From positions 758,735 to 822,734 of the forward strand of contig NZ_LMSD01000012.1 of NCBI RefSeq assembly GCF_001428045.1: DNA of 64,000 nt, read 5' to 3'. The notes under the pieces were generated by a model, which was given only the letters and a program-made list of their open reading frames with translations, was not told the DNA's origin and did no database searches. Below are positions 56,113 to 64,000 of the stretch, in pieces (within the stretch, counting starts at the first letter, position 1; each line of letters begins with the position of its first letter). The position numbers and the translations under genes are program-made. This stretch comes from Paenibacillus sp. Soil750 (lineage in GTDB: Bacteria > Bacillota > Bacilli > Paenibacillales > NBRC-103111).

Positions 56113-57750
56113 CTAAGCGCGGTTCCTGTATTCTTGTGGGGTTATACCGACCACTTTTTTAAAAAATCTGCTAAAATAGCCTGCAGTGGTAAAACCTAAT
56201 TGGCTCGCGACTTCCTGAATTTGAAGAGCAGGGTTTTTAAGGTTTTCTTTAGCAGAATGAATTTTAAGATTTGTAATGTAATCCGATAACGTCATTCCCT
56301 CCGTTTGTTTAAACAGCCGCGACAAATATTCAGGCGTTAAATAGATCTGTTCAGCAAGATGAATAAGAGTCAGATCGCCATCCAAATGTTTATTAATATA
56401 TTGTTTCACCTGGTATATCGCCCTTTCCTTTTCCTTCCCCATCTGTTCTCTGTTTAACTCAAACAGGAAAATTGTCATCTCCTTCGCATAATCCCAAACA
56501 GCCTCCCATTTGCCTTGTAAAAACAGTTCTTGCCATCTTGTTAGCAATGACAAATGTACACTTCGATCTCTCTCTTCCAAATTCGTATATAACGAACTAA
56601 AACCTAGCCCCAGCAGATAAAAGAGTTCAAAGACAAATGTGTTATCCTTTTCAATCGGTCCATGTAAGGCCTCCTTAAACTCGGCAATCACTCTTAAACA
56701 AGCCTCTTGCTGTCTTGTCTCCAAATGATTTTGTAATTGCCCAGCCTTTTTGATTAAGACATGTCCCTCGATCGCATCAGATAAGTTCTGATGATTTAGT
56801 GATCCCCAGTGATCGTTTGCATCCGTTAATATCATTCCCCTCTCACCGTAAAACTGCATCAATAACAGCTTTAAAAAAGAAAAGTGTTGAGGTAGTTCAT
56901 CTATTAGCGATGATTTGTTAAGCCAAGCAACTGACAGCGGAGCTCTCCATGACATCTGAGCAGTTTTCAACAATGTTTCTAGCGTACCACCAACAAATGA
57001 ACATGCACGCTCCCAACTCAGGTTCATCTGAGTTTTCGGTTGAAGCAGAACAATAATATAGGACGGGCTGTATATACTGCTCACAACTTCAGTCAATGAG
57101 CCTAGAAGCATATGAGCTACATTTTGAATTGAAACAAATTGGTTATTTATTTCCGTTCTTGACATACCTTCAGCATCATCCATACGAATCAATACAAGAA
57201 TAAAGGGTTGATTGACAGATAAACAAATAGAAAGTTCCTTGAACTGTTGTTGATTAATATCACTCACTTTGAGTGAACCTTCCATCAAATCAGTGATGTA
57301 CAACGTTCTCATGTGCTCAATATGCATTTTATAATAAATATCCGCTTTATCGGTTAGCGTTTCCATGAGTAAGTCAGTTTCAACGTCTTTAATGGCAAGT
57401 GAGACATTTTCCAGAATTAGTGAATCGCCATCTGCTTTTAACACATACCGCACATCCGAATATTGAATTGCCTGATAAACATAATCAAATTCATTATGTC
57501 CCGTAAGAAAAATCACTTTACAGCGCGGCCAACGCATTTTAATTTGATCTAGTAATTGAAGGCCTGACATTTGTGGCATTCGAATGTCAGTAAGCACAAT
57601 GTCCATACGGATACGCTCTAAAATTGCTATCGCCTCAAAAGCGGATGATGCCTTAAATATTGTAAGCTCCAGTTGCTCATTTTCAGTGAACAACTCAACT
57701 AAACCTTCTAGAATATAAGGCTCGTCATCAACAATCAGCAATTTATGCAT
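56113..57750 (-). CDS. YesN-type response regulator, AraC family (locus F)
   Basis: The start is ATG 57750 (GGAGG, 9-base gap), giving 545 residues; the longer frame to 57798 lies within the kinase gene. Receiver domain with D8/D9 and acceptor D55 in L-T-D-I-R-M-P. The switch position reads Y-V-L-K-A-D, as in related regulators without Pro. The DNA-binding domain covers about 440-545 (I-Y-L-T-P-E-Y-L-S-R-L-F-K, F-K-K-V-V-G-I-T-P). It overlaps the kinase by 8 bases. Confidence 0.9.
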   Translation of the reverse strand: MHKLLIVDDEPYILEGLVELFTENEQLELTIFKASSAFEAIAILERIRMDIVLTDIRMPQMSGLQLLDQIKMRWPRCKVIFLTGHNEFDYVYQAIQYSDVRYVLKADGDSLILENVSLAIKDVETDLLMETLTDKADIYYKMHIEHMRTLYITDLMEGSLKVSDINQQQFKELSICLSVNQPFILVLIRMDDAEGMSRTEINNQFVSIQNVAHMLLGSLTEVVSSIYSPSYIIVLLQPKTQMNLSWERACSFVGGTLETLLKTAQMSWRAPLSVAWLNKSSLIDELPQHFSFLKLLLMQFYGERGMILTDANDHWGSLNHQNLSDAIEGHVLIKKAGQLQNHLETRQQEACLRVIAEFKEALHGPIEKDNTFVFELFYLLGLGFSSLYTNLEERDRSVHLSLLTRWQELFLQGKWEAVWDYAKEMTIFLFELNREQMGKEKERAIYQVKQYINKHLDGDLTLIHLAEQIYLTPEYLSRLFKQTEGMTLSDYITNLKIHSAKENLKNPALQIQEVASQLGFTTAGYFSRFFKKVVGITPQEYRNRA

Positions 57751-59503
57751 GTGATAAATCCTCCCCCTCAATGATAATACAAATACAAATCCCCCCATAT
57801 CGACGACTTATAGAAGCATTCAATCCACTATTTGGACCAAATACAGATTTGAGTCTCCGGTCGACATTGCGAATAGCTGTTGTTTCCTTATCAAAAGAAT
57901 CATCGGTATTCAGGCATGCATGAATGCGTGCCAAATTATCTTCTGCACGATCCCCATTATCTTCAACGCATATTCTAAGTTGTTGATCGTTCAGTTCAAT
58001 AGTAACAGACAAAACACCTTTATCCAGCTTGTCCTCCATCCCATGTATATAAGCATTCTCAATCAACGGTTGAATAATGAGTCGGGGGACCAGTCTAGGC
58101 TTGAAGCGTTCAGGTACTTCTCCAAAAATGAGTGTCACTCGGTTGTTAAAACGTGTTTGTTGGATATTTGCATAATTTTTAGCGTGTTGAACCTCATTTT
58201 CCAGAATAACCATATCACTTGAGTTTTTAGTGACAAATCTGAAATATTGAGCCAATTGGTCAACAAAAATAACTGCTTCTTCCAGTTTCTCTAATTTGAT
58301 CATTCGAACAACGATAAAAAGACTGTTATACAGAAAATGAGGATTAATTTGAGATTGCAGTTGCTTTAATTCTGCAGTCTGAAGCAAGATGGTTTTTCTG
58401 TACTGCTCATCTATTAAATGCCGAAGACTATCCACAGTCCAGTTAAACTGTTCATACAGGTATCTGTACTCATCCTGATGGTTATGATGTATGACCGTTT
58501 CCAGATTCCCCTCTTCCACCCGTTTAAACGCACGTACCATTTGAAGCAGCGGGCGGTGAATCGTATTATTGTTGTAAGCAAGAAAAAAACAAATAGCGAC
58601 GAACGTCAATACTGTAAAAATCCAGAACCAAATGGCTCTTCTATGCACTTGCTTGAAAATTACATCTTTTGGAATAAACTGTTGGAGTAGCAGCTTGTTA
58701 TCTTTAGATGCGGCAACCTGAATGACCATGTAAGACTTCCCTGAAATATTTCTTTCTTCTGAAAGTTGTAATTGATTAGAATTACCTTCACTCTCTGATT
58801 TTAGAAATGGTTCAAATTGATTCTCTCCATTACTATCATAAGTAAACTGATATTGATCACCTATTCTTAGAATCACAATTCCACTATATGTTCTAATATT
58901 CGACTGAACTAAGTCATTTTCAATTTCAGGAATCGATAATTCTATTTCTAAAATTACGGTTGGTGTCTCTTTCATTGGATCAATTGTTATTGGAGATAGA
59001 TCTGAAATGGTCATATAAAGCTTCCCACTGCTATACACAATTTGGGATGGGTGCTTTAAATTCTTCTCATTTATCATTTGGGTGTCAAATTCGCCTAGTC
59101 CAGTCACCGCGGATAACGCTATGTTTTCTTTAGGTGCATATAATTTTATATCTTCCACAATGGGACTCATATTTCTGATTGACTGCAGTCTTGACTGAAC
59201 AGAAAGAATTGCCTGTATTCTCGCATATGAATCATGACTATCATAGCCGATAGCAATTTGATTAACGTAACGGTCTGTTAACATTTCAAACTGCATTAAG
59301 GAAATTTTATTAATTGTATTTTCTAAATTTTTAAGGTAATAATCTGATTGTTCCATGGATTGTTCAGTAATGTATTTCTTCATATGTGATATATCCCAAT
59401 AATATAAATAAAGGCTGAACACATAGATAGGTATGATAGCAATAATAAAACTGATGATTAACTTACTAAAAATTGATTTTAGCTGAAATTTTCGATAGCG
59501 AAT
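57743..59503 (-). CDS. YesM-type sensor histidine kinase (locus F), apparent ATT start
   Basis: From ATT 59503 the kinase has 586 residues. The frame from the first canonical ATG candidate (59422) would begin at M-F-S-L-Y, inside the first membrane helix. The upstream codons read I-R-Y-R-K-F-Q-L-K then a clean hydrophobic helix, the normal N-terminus of this family, and AGGAGG lies 8 bases before the ATT with no ATG, GTG or TTG in frame at that point. Two membrane helices, a dCache-like sensor, HAMP, the acceptor I-N-P-H-F-L-Y-N-S and an HATPase domain follow. It starts 20 bases past the GH78 stop. A sequencing error or another rare start (ATC) cannot be excluded. Confidence 0.8.
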   Translation of the reverse strand: MRYRKFQLKSIFSKLIISFIIAIIPIYVFSLYLYYWDISHMKKYITEQSMEQSDYYLKNLENTINKISLMQFEMLTDRYVNQIAIGYDSHDSYARIQAILSVQSRLQSIRNMSPIVEDIKLYAPKENIALSAVTGLGEFDTQMINEKNLKHPSQIVYSSGKLYMTISDLSPITIDPMKETPTVILEIELSIPEIENDLVQSNIRTYSGIVILRIGDQYQFTYDSNGENQFEPFLKSESEGNSNQLQLSEERNISGKSYMVIQVAASKDNKLLLQQFIPKDVIFKQVHRRAIWFWIFTVLTFVAICFFLAYNNNTIHRPLLQMVRAFKRVEEGNLETVIHHNHQDEYRYLYEQFNWTVDSLRHLIDEQYRKTILLQTAELKQLQSQINPHFLYNSLFIVVRMIKLEKLEEAVIFVDQLAQYFRFVTKNSSDMVILENEVQHAKNYANIQQTRFNNRVTLIFGEVPERFKPRLVPRLIIQPLIENAYIHGMEDKLDKGVLSVTIELNDQQLRICVEDNGDRAEDNLARIHACLNTDDSFDKETTAIRNVDRRLKSVFGPNSGLNASISRRYGGICICIIIEGEDLSHA

Positions 59504-59523
59504 AAGGATGTCCTCCTAATAAC

Positions 59524-62175
59524 TTACTTAAAACAGGTTTCAAAATGATAGCTGCCCGAACCAACTCTAACTATCGTATAATAGTATCCACCTTCATACA
59601 CAACATCATGGCTAATTGGATAACCATTCTCTAACACTAATGCTCCTATCCCAAGAATAGGGATACGCACCTGTGCGGAAGTATTAGCTGGAATGCTCAC
59701 AGATAAGCTGACTTTCTCTTTGGAATGTGAAAAATCGACTAAAATTAATCCTCTGACTGAATGATATTTGCCGCGCACATGGTGAAGTTTCTCACATAGG
59801 TACGGTGCAATACTAATTTCTTTATAGGCTCCGGAGATTGATGAGATACCTAGTAAATCCTTGTAAAGCCATTCCAATATATGTCCCATCATATCATGAT
59901 TACGTGAACGTGCATCATCTGTCCAAAACTCCGGCAGTGCTGTCTCTCCTTTTTCGACGAATCGTATGTAACTCGGATGCTCTGGTTGCATCATCATATC
60001 AAACACAATATCATTGCGTTTCGTCGCTGAGAGTGCTCCGAATAAAAACCTAAGACCAATCTCTCCTGAATGTATTTGCCGTGTAGAGGCGGTTTTATGA
60101 AGAGTCAATTCAACTTCCTTTCGATTGGCTTCAGGAACTAATCCGAAGAACAGCGGCATTGCCTGAATAACTTGATTCTCAGGATCGAACTTGCCGTCAA
60201 TTTTGCAATACACAGTGCGAATTTGACCGAAGCAAGTAACCGTCTTAAGTAATAGTGCGTTGTATACCTTACGTATTCGTTCTGACTCTTGCAAATAGTA
60301 ATTAGCATCTTCAGGAATTCCCAGTCGTTCAGCAAATTTCGCCATTAGCCGGTAATTCTCATAATAAATCGCAGACTCCACATTCTCGATATAATCACCA
60401 CCCGTTTGTGGATGAATACCCCAATCCCCAAGACCATGATTAATCAGACCACCATAAACTTCTTTCGACTTCAAATAAGCCATATAGGTTTTCATTGCCG
60501 GATAAGCCATTTGTATCGCTGTTTCATTTCCATATGTCTCTAACAGCAAGTCGGGGACGGTCAAAATAGAACTTCCCCATGCAATTGAATCACGGAATCC
60601 CCCTTCAAATTTAGAGTATTCAGGTGCAATATCAGGAATAAGTCCTTCATCCGTTTGAGCTTCTATCATATCCTGCACAATCTTGAGCCATAAATCTTCG
60701 ACGTGCTTCACATACATAATGGAGGGTCCCATTAGGCCAGCGGTTTCAATCCAACCTAACTTCTCAATCGTCGGACAGTCTGAATGAACACTTTGCAGAT
60801 TGCTTTCAATCGCTTTCGTAATGATATCTGCAAGCTTTCCGATTCTGGGATCATTGGTTTCCAGTTCACCTGTATCGACCGAGTCTGATGTAACGAAATG
60901 CCCCTTTACATCATGTATAAATGGCTTATATTTTTTCTCTACATCTCGTGTACAACCTTCAATCTGTATCCATCTTGCTCCATAGCAGGAGAAATCAGGT
61001 TTCCATACTTCAACTTCGCCAGTCCCCTCCAGTATATACTCGGAGTAGGTAACTATATCCCAAGGTGTCGCGATGGTTCCGTCTTCCCTCATTAATTCAC
61101 CTGGTTTAATCGTAACTTTGGTACCTGCTGAACCACTAACATAAATTTCAAACATGCCTGACATATTTTGTCCTAAATCGAATACAAAAACCTCAGGTAA
61201 CGGTTCGTTAATTTGAATGGCATGGTAGATGTTTTTCACAGTAATAGCAGGTTGATTTTGCACAACCAATTTTCCAATAGGAGGGTTCAAAATCACTGCT
61301 TTCTGCCAATCCGAATCGTTATAACCTACTTGCGACCAGCTGTGTGGGTATAGACGAGCATCAAAATTTTCAGATCCATATACGTTAGCTAGCGTGGTTG
61401 CGCTATTCCTCACCTGCCAACCTTCTTCATTCGTATGTACAGTCGAACGATTTCCGTCCTCATACTCGATGTGGCATTCAGCTATAGTCATAAGTTGACT
61501 GCCGTATGGCTCATAACCTTTGTCCATCGTGTAAAAGTGCCTACTCCCGCTGTCTCCAGCGAAAAAACCGTTGCCAACATGTATACCTATAACATTCCAA
61601 CCCTGAGTCAGATTATCTGTCACATCAAAACAGGTATACTGTATGGACTTATGGTAGTTCGTCCATCCCGGATCCATCTCATGATCCCCTATTTTACTGC
61701 CATTCATATAACAATTAAAATGCCCTAGACCGGAAACTAAAACATAGGCTTTTTTCACTTTTGAGTTAATTTCAAAGGAGCGACGGGTATAGAATGGCTT
61801 ACTTTGTCCGTTACCGATCCACTTAGCTTTCCATGAATCCTCCAAGTAACCAGTAACGAATGGTGAAACATCGCTACATGAAATATGCCCTTCCTGATCC
61901 CATACTTCCACTTGCCAGTAATAGTCTTTGACACTACAAAGTGGTAACCCTGCGTAACTCACAGCCAATTGTTCCGAGGAAGTAATTATACCGCTATCCC
62001 ACACTAGATTCTGAGCTAATGCTAGGGAATGTAGGTCTTCAGCCACTAATATTCTGTATCTTATTTGGTGCTCATTCTTCTGCTTGTTTTGAAGCTGCCA
62101 AGAAAATATCGGTTTCCTCGCAGTAATCCCCAGGGGTGAAGCAAAGTTTTTTATTTTCAAGAAAATTGGTCTCAT
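59524..62175 (-). CDS. GH78 alpha-L-rhamnosidase, cytoplasmic
   Basis: The 883-residue protein has the GH78 order: an N-terminal fibronectin-like domain (I-T-A-R-K-P-I-F-S-W), two beta-sandwich domains, and an alpha/alpha six-hairpin catalytic barrel from about residue 440, with a C-terminal sandwich. The catalytic segment near residue 465 reads D-C-P-T-I-E-K-L-G-W-I-E: the first Asp and the Glu are kept, while the usual G-W-x-G-D ends G-W-I-E, seen in a side branch of the family. No signal peptide. It should remove terminal alpha-L-rhamnose from imported oligosaccharides. RBS GGAGAAAAACAA. It is followed at 20 bases by the kinase, so enzyme and sensor are made together. Confidence 0.88.
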   Translation of the reverse strand: MRPIFLKIKNFASPLGITARKPIFSWQLQNKQKNEHQIRYRILVAEDLHSLALAQNLVWDSGIITSSEQLAVSYAGLPLCSVKDYYWQVEVWDQEGHISCSDVSPFVTGYLEDSWKAKWIGNGQSKPFYTRRSFEINSKVKKAYVLVSGLGHFNCYMNGSKIGDHEMDPGWTNYHKSIQYTCFDVTDNLTQGWNVIGIHVGNGFFAGDSGSRHFYTMDKGYEPYGSQLMTIAECHIEYEDGNRSTVHTNEEGWQVRNSATTLANVYGSENFDARLYPHSWSQVGYNDSDWQKAVILNPPIGKLVVQNQPAITVKNIYHAIQINEPLPEVFVFDLGQNMSGMFEIYVSGSAGTKVTIKPGELMREDGTIATPWDIVTYSEYILEGTGEVEVWKPDFSCYGARWIQIEGCTRDVEKKYKPFIHDVKGHFVTSDSVDTGELETNDPRIGKLADIITKAIESNLQSVHSDCPTIEKLGWIETAGLMGPSIMYVKHVEDLWLKIVQDMIEAQTDEGLIPDIAPEYSKFEGGFRDSIAWGSSILTVPDLLLETYGNETAIQMAYPAMKTYMAYLKSKEVYGGLINHGLGDWGIHPQTGGDYIENVESAIYYENYRLMAKFAERLGIPEDANYYLQESERIRKVYNALLLKTVTCFGQIRTVYCKIDGKFDPENQVIQAMPLFFGLVPEANRKEVELTLHKTASTRQIHSGEIGLRFLFGALSATKRNDIVFDMMMQPEHPSYIRFVEKGETALPEFWTDDARSRNHDMMGHILEWLYKDLLGISSISGAYKEISIAPYLCEKLHHVRGKYHSVRGLILVDFSHSKEKVSLSVSIPANTSAQVRIPILGIGALVLENGYPISHDVVYEGGYYYTIVRVGSGSYHFETCFK

Positions 62176-62242
62176 TTGTTTTTCTCCTTTTCCAATCAGT
62201 GATTCTAAAAGATATACATATCTCGAATTCTTAAGAAAGAAA

Positions 62243-62269
62243 GCCCAGTCGCAAAGAGCGAACTGAGCC
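62243..62269 (-). other. Intercistronic stem-loop between GH106-like and GH78 genes
   Basis: On the minus strand GCTCAGT(T)CGC pairs with GCGACTGGGC with one bulge and one G-T pair, followed by TTTCTTTCTTAAG. It could be a weak terminator or an mRNA-protecting hairpin. Confidence 0.55.
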
Positions 62270-62296
62270 TTTTATTATTTATACATTCTGACGGCC

Positions 62297-64000
62297 TTAA
62301 AGCTTCTTATACATATGAATTTGACTCATCAACCCATAAGGAACAGTTACATATTCCGGCGTATATTCCTGCCCAGTGCGTCGATAGTCCCACCATTCCT
62401 TCCAATCATATGCCGTTCCTGCCTGGTGCAATGGGCCGAGCATATTACGAGGACTTCCAACAATCTCGATATCAATCGAGTTCTGACCTTGTTTCAGAAA
62501 ATCGGTAACATCTAAGTTTTTAGCTGAACGCCAAGGAATATGTCCAACTTCCTTGCCATTTACCCGGACGACAATTGTTACTGCGGCAAAATCACCTAAC
62601 TCCATAATCATACGGCATTCATCTAAGTCAAAATGTTCATATTTCAAATGATAAATTATACTGCCACAATAGTGCAAATAGCCCTGGAGACACCAGTCTC
62701 CGAATCTGAGCATTTCAGGCTCCTTAATAATCTGACGATCAGATCCTAATGCAAATTCACCTATTAAATAGCAGTCTTCCATTTCCATTTCATGCGTATA
62801 TGAACAAGTAAGCAATAGTGTATTTCGACCATTAACTAATGTAGGAAGTTTAATTGTTCCCATGCAACGATCCAAGTACCAACCCGTTACTTCATGATCT
62901 ACCTTTTGGCCGTTTAAGCTTACCTCAAATCGCTGCGCTTGTTCAGCAACAAGATAAATTTCTTTCTCTGGCACATCAGACACATCGATTGTAAACTCAA
63001 AAGTGATTTGTGCATGATCCTGCTCATGCGCCTGGTGAATCCAGAGATGCCGTTGCAGACCACCATTATAGTAAACCTGGCGCATTCCGAGTGATGATCG
63101 AATCTCCCGTTGTGCTTGCCAAACGTCTGTCACTTCGGACCAATCGCCTGTTTCATTTTGATAGCGACATTTGTCCAACACTAGTACATTAGGTGCTGTA
63201 CGGCTAAACAAGCTTACCGGCCCAAGAGCTGTTACTATTTCCCCTTTTTGCTCTTGAGGTGGATTGAACATCCAATTATCAGTACGTATAACTTCAACTG
63301 GTCTTATGGTGTTATTCATCACATACAATTTGGAATCTGTAGGACCAAATGTTTGTTTAAAACACACTCGACCATCTACTCTTTGGGTTTCAACTCGACT
63401 AATATCACCACTAAGGAGATCCCAAATTTCTACTTCCCCGTACCCGGCAAGCTGAATTTCAACCACGTGTTCAGCAGTGCGATCTTTATTTACAACAAAC
63501 ACGACTTGCCCATCATCCATCTGCCTTTGCATATATAAGAAAGTGTCGGCTTCCCTCATTTTGCGGTCCCTAATGCTAACTTTTCGATCCAAAATCTTTT
63601 CAAGTTCAAATGGAACAGCTCCTGCTTCACTAACATGAATGAAATTGGGATGCGCCGACAGCTGAAGAACCTCATCCGAGACATTACCATCTACAAGATT
63701 AGGCAGACTTCCTACTGCTACAACTTTTCCACCTGCATCGATAAATTGTCGAATAAGCTCTACCGTGCTGCCGAATATATTAACCATCGAAGGCAACACA
63801 ACTACTTCATATGCTGCTTTATTGACATGAAACTTTCCGTCAATAATCTGTCCTGTTTCTTGCAAAATAGTCTCGTCACCAAGATCATAATCGTAATGAG
63901 CAGCAAGCATTAGGTCAATAAATTCATTAAATTGACGATTAAATGCTTGTAGTTCGTCATGATTGCCAGCGGAATTGCCCCATCTTCCATTCACATCAAT
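62297..64000 (-). CDS. C-terminal part of a GH106-like alpha-L-rhamnosidase, cut by the window edge
   Basis: About 567 residues are visible and the 5' end is off the right edge. The part present starts inside the enzyme: a region with A-A-H-Y-D-Y-D-L-G-D-E, then V-V-V-L-P-S-M and F-I-D-A-G-G-K-V-V-A-V-G, as in the GH106/trimerisation-type domain beside the catalytic barrel, followed by beta-sandwich domains (V-R-V-N-G-K-E-V-G, W-W-D-Y-R-R-T-G near the end). GH106 enzymes cleave alpha-L-rhamnose from rhamnogalacturonan side chains. Catalytic residues lie outside the window. It lies 121 bases upstream of the GH78 gene in the same direction. Confidence 0.6.
   Translation of the reverse strand: MDVNGRWGNSAGNHDELQAFNRQFNEFIDLMLAAHYDYDLGDETILQETGQIIDGKFHVNKAAYEVVVLPSMVNIFGSTVELIRQFIDAGGKVVAVGSLPNLVDGNVSDEVLQLSAHPNFIHVSEAGAVPFELEKILDRKVSIRDRKMREADTFLYMQRQMDDGQVVFVVNKDRTAEHVVEIQLAGYGEVEIWDLLSGDISRVETQRVDGRVCFKQTFGPTDSKLYVMNNTIRPVEVIRTDNWMFNPPQEQKGEIVTALGPVSLFSRTAPNVLVLDKCRYQNETGDWSEVTDVWQAQREIRSSLGMRQVYYNGGLQRHLWIHQAHEQDHAQITFEFTIDVSDVPEKEIYLVAEQAQRFEVSLNGQKVDHEVTGWYLDRCMGTIKLPTLVNGRNTLLLTCSYTHEMEMEDCYLIGEFALGSDRQIIKEPEMLRFGDWCLQGYLHYCGSIIYHLKYEHFDLDECRMIMELGDFAAVTIVVRVNGKEVGHIPWRSAKNLDVTDFLKQGQNSIDIEIVGSPRNMLGPLHQAGTAYDWKEWWDYRRTGQEYTPEYVTVPYGLMSQIHMYKKL

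Overview
The window looks like a chromosomal stretch of a Paenibacillus/Cohnella-type Firmicute. The evidence is YesM/YesN-type two-component systems, CUT1 sugar ABC transporters without their own ATPase, LplABC-type transporters, S-layer-homology (SLH) anchored multidomain glycosidases, strong AGGAGG-type ribosome binding sites and CcpA-type cre sites. No tRNA, rRNA, CRISPR array or intact mobile element was seen. Except for one broken gene at the left edge, every recognised gene is on the minus strand.

Layout. (1) 1-4565: gene remnants. There is a truncated plus-strand glycosidase, a GH43 galactanase-like enzyme, a decayed SLH-anchored glycosidase, and a 149-bp direct repeat that carries a promoter, RBS and first codons. 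(2) Locus A, 4566-14868: a secreted clan-A glycosidase with two CBM35-like modules; a binding protein (SBP) with two permeases; then a second near-identical SBP with a histidine kinase and response regulator. All three units start from one conserved promoter module. (3) Locus B, 15159-26677: the same order (SBP, permease, permease, second SBP, kinase, regulator) followed by a secreted beta-helix enzyme whose promoter is a copy of the SBP promoter. (4) Locus D, 26936-36429: a membrane AraC regulator, then LplB/LplC/LplA-type transporter, GH115-like enzyme and CE12 acetylesterase. (5) 36573-42986: a 2137-residue SLH-anchored GH39-like enzyme. (6) Locus E, 43854-50562: kinase, regulator, SBP and two permeases. 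(7) Locus F, 50635-right edge: GH106-like (partial), GH78, kinase, regulator, second SBP, SBP and two permeases.

How it fits together. Secreted or wall-anchored enzymes (GH43, clan-A/CBM35, beta-helix, GH39-SLH) would cut a plant cell-wall polysaccharide. Five transporters would import the fragments, and enzymes without signal peptides (GH115-like, CE12, GH78, GH106-like) would finish them in the cytoplasm. The enzyme set fits rhamnose-, glucuronate- and galactose-bearing pectin or arabinogalactan side chains; acetylated glucuronoxylan is an alternative for locus D. The substrate is inference.

The most interesting system-level signal is that three of the four two-component loci carry an extra SBP paralogue beside the kinase/regulator pair, which suggests three-component sensing (SBP + kinase + regulator). 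In two of those loci the local promoter has been copied in front of an extracellular enzyme gene, placing enzyme and transporter under the same control.
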